Notes under the pieces: model-generated
The model's input: only the letters and a program-made list of their open reading frames with translations
The model's database searches: none
What the model was told of the DNA's origin: nothing
Assembly (NCBI GenBank): GCA_020161435.1
Contig: JAIUNV010000002.1
Location: forward strand, 62,001 to 126,000
Direction of reading: 5' to 3'
DNA: 64,000 nt
DNA from: Bacteroidota bacterium
GTDB taxonomy: Bacteria > Bacteroidota > Bacteroidia > Chitinophagales > Chitinophagaceae
In this document: positions 61,407 through 64,000 of the stretch, piece by piece
How positions within the stretch are numbered: position 1 is the first letter of the stretch
How the letters are laid out: each line of letters begins with the position of its first letter
Made by a program: the position numbers and the translations under genes

Positions 61407-62600
61407 TTACTGCAAACTCAGCAAGGCATTTTTAATGCGTGTAAAACCTTTCTGAATGTCTTCGCGGCTGGCTGCGTAGCTAATACGAATGCAGTTCGGT
61501 TCGCCAAAAGCACCGCCGGTAACCGTGCTTACATGGGCGGTTTCCAGTAGATACATACACAGTTCATCAGCGTTTGCAATCACGGTATCCCCTGCTTTTT
61601 TGCCAAAATAATAGCTCACATCGGGGAACACGTAAAAAGCACCTGCAGGTTCATCAATTCGGATGTTGGGGATATCGGCCAACAAACCCATCACCATTTG
61701 GCGGCGGGCACTAAATTCTTTTACCATTTCGGCAGTAGGTTGCATATCGCCAAGCAAGGCAGCTACGGCACCCTGCTGTGTAACCGCATTGGCACCGCTG
61801 GTAAACTGGCCCTGTAGTTTGTCGCAGGCTTTTACCAAATCTACATTGGAGCATGCAATATAACCCAGGCGGTAGCCTGTCATGGCATAGCCCTTGCTCA
61901 AACCATTTACAATAATCACCCTGTCTTTGATGGAAGCAAACTGCGCAATGGATTCATGCTTACCCACGTAGTTGGTGTATTCATAAATTTCATCACTCAT
62001 AATCCAGATGTCCGGGTGCTTTTCAAATACCTCGGCCAAACCTGCCAGCTCCTCTTTTGAATACACGGTGCCTGTAGGATTATTGGGCGATGAAAACATG
62101 AAGAGCTTGGTTTTGGGTGTAATGGCCGCTGCTAACTGAGCCGGAGAAATTTTGAATTTCGATTCGAGAGAAGTGCGCACCAAAATTGGATTGGCACCGG
62201 CCAATCGCACAACTTCTGAATAGCTAACCCAATATGGTGTTGGTACAATCACATCATCCCCTTCTTCCACAGTAGCCATTACTAAATTAGCGATACTTTG
62301 CTTGGCACCGGTAGACACCAACGTATGCTCTGGCAGGTAATCGAGGTTGTTGTCCCTTTTCAGTTTGGTGCAAATAGCCTGGCGCAGTTCGGGATAGCCG
62401 GCTACCGGAGGATAATGTGAGTAGTTGTTGTTGACAGCATCTACCAGAGCCTTTTTAATATGGTCGGGCGTATCAAAATCTGGTTCGCCCAAACTCAAAC
62501 CCACCACATCGTGGCCCTGTGCACGGAGTTCACGGGCTAGTTTGGCCATTTTCAGCGTTTCCGGTTCGTTGAACTTTTGAAGACGTGTAGCTAATTTCAT
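61407..62600 (-). CDS. pyridoxal-phosphate aminotransferase, aspartate type
   Basis: 397 residues. Class I/II aminotransferase: VVGLSLGEPDFDTPDHIKKA at the N-terminus, STGAKQSIANLVMATVEEGD for cofactor binding, SSPNNPTGTVYSKEEL, and the PLP lysine in NGLSKGYAMTGYRLGYIA. It transfers amino groups between aspartate (or a related amino acid) and 2-oxoglutarate. It matches the AspC/AAT I-gamma group common in Bacteroidetes; the exact amino acid cannot be decided. Confidence 0.93.
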   Translation of the reverse strand: MKLATRLQKFNEPETLKMAKLARELRAQGHDVVGLSLGEPDFDTPDHIKKALVDAVNNNYSHYPPVAGYPELRQAICTKLKRDNNLDYLPEHTLVSTGAKQSIANLVMATVEEGDDVIVPTPYWVSYSEVVRLAGANPILVRTSLESKFKISPAQLAAAITPKTKLFMFSSPNNPTGTVYSKEELAGLAEVFEKHPDIWIMSDEIYEYTNYVGKHESIAQFASIKDRVIIVNGLSKGYAMTGYRLGYIACSNVDLVKACDKLQGQFTSGANAVTQQGAVAALLGDMQPTAEMVKEFSARRQMVMGLLADIPNIRIDEPAGAFYVFPDVSYYFGKKAGDTVIANADELCMYLLETAHVSTVTGGAFGEPNCIRISYAASREDIQKGFTRIKNALLSLQ

Positions 62601-62760
62601 TGTATTGATAAATAGAGGTGTTATAAACGGCGCAAATGTAATTCAATCAACCAAGCAGGCTAATGCCATTTTTCTAAACATTTACGCTGCCTAACCCAAG
62701 TTTATTTTAGAAACAAGCTACATTATTGAATAAAAAATAACGAAGACCTATGCGGTGCCG

Positions 62761-63312
62761 TTAAGGTTTCATTACCGGAGCTTTACGCAGTCTACCGGCC
62801 GCAGTAAAATATTTTTTCCAGTAAGCCTCTTGCAAACTACTCACTATTACGCCTTTGCTGGTGCTGGCCTGAAAAAACAATTGATCCCATAGGTAAATGC
62901 CTGCGTGGCCGGGCTTGCTGGTGCCAATGGTAAAAAAGACAAGGTCGCCTTCCTGCAAAGAATCAACAGGAATAATACTGGATTGGGCAAATAAATCGGC
63001 CGTAGTACGTGGCGTTACTAATTGGTAAGCTTCTTTATACAATTGATGAATAAGTCCACTGCAGTCTATGCCATTAGAGGTATTGCCACCAAAGCGGTAC
63101 GGTGTGCCTTTCCATTTTTCCATAGTGTTTACTAAACTGGTATTGGCAGATGCTGGTACCGGAATACCCAACACCGGATGCACAGCAGTCACAGGCTTGG
63201 ACGGTGTTACTACCGGCGAAACGGGTGTAGCTTGTTGCTTCCGGGCGGCACAGCTACTCAATAGTATTACTGATACTACGGCCACCAAGTAATATGAAAA
63301 CATAACTTTCAT
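62761..63312 (-). CDS. NlpC/P60 lipoprotein peptidase (C40)
   Basis: 183 residues. A lipobox at LLSSC makes Cys21 the lipidated residue. The C40 core has catalytic Cys84 in NGIDCSGLIHQLYKEA and His136 in SKPGHAGIYLWDQ, with the third polar residue in FFQASTSKGV. A Pro/Val linker precedes it (VSPVVTPSKPVTAVHPVLGI). It likely cuts peptidoglycan peptide stems at the outer membrane. It is divergent from secD. Confidence 0.94.
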   Translation of the reverse strand: MKVMFSYYLVAVVSVILLSSCAARKQQATPVSPVVTPSKPVTAVHPVLGIPVPASANTSLVNTMEKWKGTPYRFGGNTSNGIDCSGLIHQLYKEAYQLVTPRTTADLFAQSSIIPVDSLQEGDLVFFTIGTSKPGHAGIYLWDQLFFQASTSKGVIVSSLQEAYWKKYFTAAGRLRKAPVMKP

Positions 63313-63502
63313 ACTGCAACACTACAACGGCAAGCCGGCTAGCTCCCACAAAGAATGCTCCCAAACCTTGCCTGCCTGTGGAAATCTGAAACAGTTCTCA
63401 GTTGTAGCACAGAGTGGCAGCAAATAAAATAGTGGTCACCTTGGTTGTTTACTCTATTTTCCCACCTGTGTGCAAAAGCCAATTACATGCCATCAATTCC
63501 CC

Positions 63503-63510
63503 TATTTTTG
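63503..63510 (+). promoter_or_regulatory. -7 element of the secD promoter
   Basis: TATTTTTG matches TAnnTTTG, 33 bases before the secD ATG. No good -33 box is visible. Confidence 0.5.
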
Positions 63511-63543
63511 CCACCCATTTAAAATCTGGTTAATTCTGTTCGT

Positions 63544-64000
63544 ATGCAAATGAAAGGTTTGGTGCGTGTTTTTGCCGCACTCATGGTCATCTTTAGCTTG
63601 TACCAGTTGTCTTTCACCTGGTTTGTAGGCAGCCATGAAAAGAAGATGAAGGAGAAGGCCGAAAAGCAGGTAAAGGCAGTAATGCCAACCGCTGCCGCCA
63701 AATATCCGGGCAATAAAGAATTGCAGGCTCTGTATCAGGATTCGCTTGATGCCGCCGTGCAAACCCGCTACCAGCGACTGCTGGACAGCACCAGCCAGCA
63801 AAAAATTACCTGGTGGGGTTTCAACTATAAAGATGCCAAAGACCAGGAAGCCAAGCTGGGTCTTGATTTGCAGGGCGGTATGAACGTAACGCTGGAAGTA
63901 GGTATGGCCGACTTTTTGCGTTCAAAAGCCAGCTATACTGCCGATAAAAACTTCAATGAAGCCCTCAACAAAGCGGTAGCTCAAAAAGCCACCACTGGTC
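63544..64000 (+). CDS. secD: protein translocase subunit SecD, N-terminal part (cut by window edge)
   Basis: The first 152 codons, MQMKGLVRVFAALMVIFSLY..., are open to the window edge. A second ATG two codons in is equally possible. One membrane segment near 5-27 is followed by a charged periplasmic domain and the SecD signature KLGLDLQGGMNVTLEVGMAD. In Bacteroidetes SecD is often fused to SecF; the end lies outside, so this cannot be told. It draws exported proteins across with the proton gradient. Confidence 0.95.
   Translation, partial: MQMKGLVRVFAALMVIFSLYQLSFTWFVGSHEKKMKEKAEKQVKAVMPTAAAKYPGNKELQALYQDSLDAAVQTRYQRLLDSTSQQKITWWGFNYKDAKDQEAKLGLDLQGGMNVTLEVGMADFLRSKASYTADKNFNEALNKAVAQKATTG

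Overview
This 64 kb stretch is chromosomal DNA from a Bacteroidetes bacterium, most likely a member of the Chitinophagaceae or close relatives. The support is: a type IX secretion plug-domain protein, a TamL-type BamA-like lipoprotein, the bacillithiol enzyme BshC, a SecD with the Bacteroidetes N-terminus, TlpA/DUF4369 thioredoxins, a CusA-TolC fusion, and promoters of the Bacteroidetes form (TTG/TTTG, about 19-20 bases, TAnnTTTG) with almost no Shine-Dalgarno sites. Assignment below phylum is inference from gene content.

Layout. 1-6.3 kb: end of an unknown gene, infC and thrS, a secreted Pro/Thr-rich protein, a DUF58 protein and truB. 6.3-16.3 kb: a 1049-residue secreted protein with Ca-binding-like repeats and Hcp-like short motifs, tamL, a TrmH/SpoU methyltransferase, a LolC/E-like permease, the T9SS plug-domain protein and a transaldolase. 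16.4 kb: the small SRP RNA gene. 16.6-21.2 kb: a surface-glycan cluster (GT25, FkbM methyltransferase, GT2, GT4, GT2). 21.2-22.6 kb: dapD, then tRNA-Leu(CAG) followed by a small GIY-YIG nuclease gene. That gene is bracketed by a perfect 34-base copy of the tRNA 3' end, and the copy is split in its T-loop by a 27-base palindrome. 22.6-30.9 kb: alcohol dehydrogenase and a heavy-metal efflux set (adaptor, CusA-TolC fusion, His-containing small protein), then DsrE and TlpA proteins. 31-33 kb: DUF177-rpmF-plsX. 33-38.3 kb: HU-like membrane protein, beta-barrel and a very long TPR protein. 38.5-42 kb: the N-degron pair clpS-aat, a RelE-type toxin-antitoxin pair, an esterase and an A+T-rich DUF6994 gene. 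42-50.7 kb: MORN-like protein, sortilin/BNR-type beta-propeller, Nudix, thioesterase, coaD, pyrB, TlpA/DUF4369 and purK. 50.7-56.3 kb: a complete RND drug-efflux operon lying between purK and purE. 56.3-64 kb: purE, a DUF6929-like protein, bshC, rimO, a small membrane protein, an aspartate aminotransferase-type enzyme, an NlpC/P60 lipoprotein and the start of secD.

Most genes are housekeeping or envelope functions in short operons. The accessory-looking spots are the GIY-YIG/tRNA unit (22.2-22.6 kb), the toxin-antitoxin to DUF6994 stretch (39.5-42 kb) and the efflux cassette between purK and purE. The best candidate for an undescribed system is the GIY-YIG/tRNA unit. It looks like a minimal tRNA-targeted mobile element with a nuclease but no integrase.
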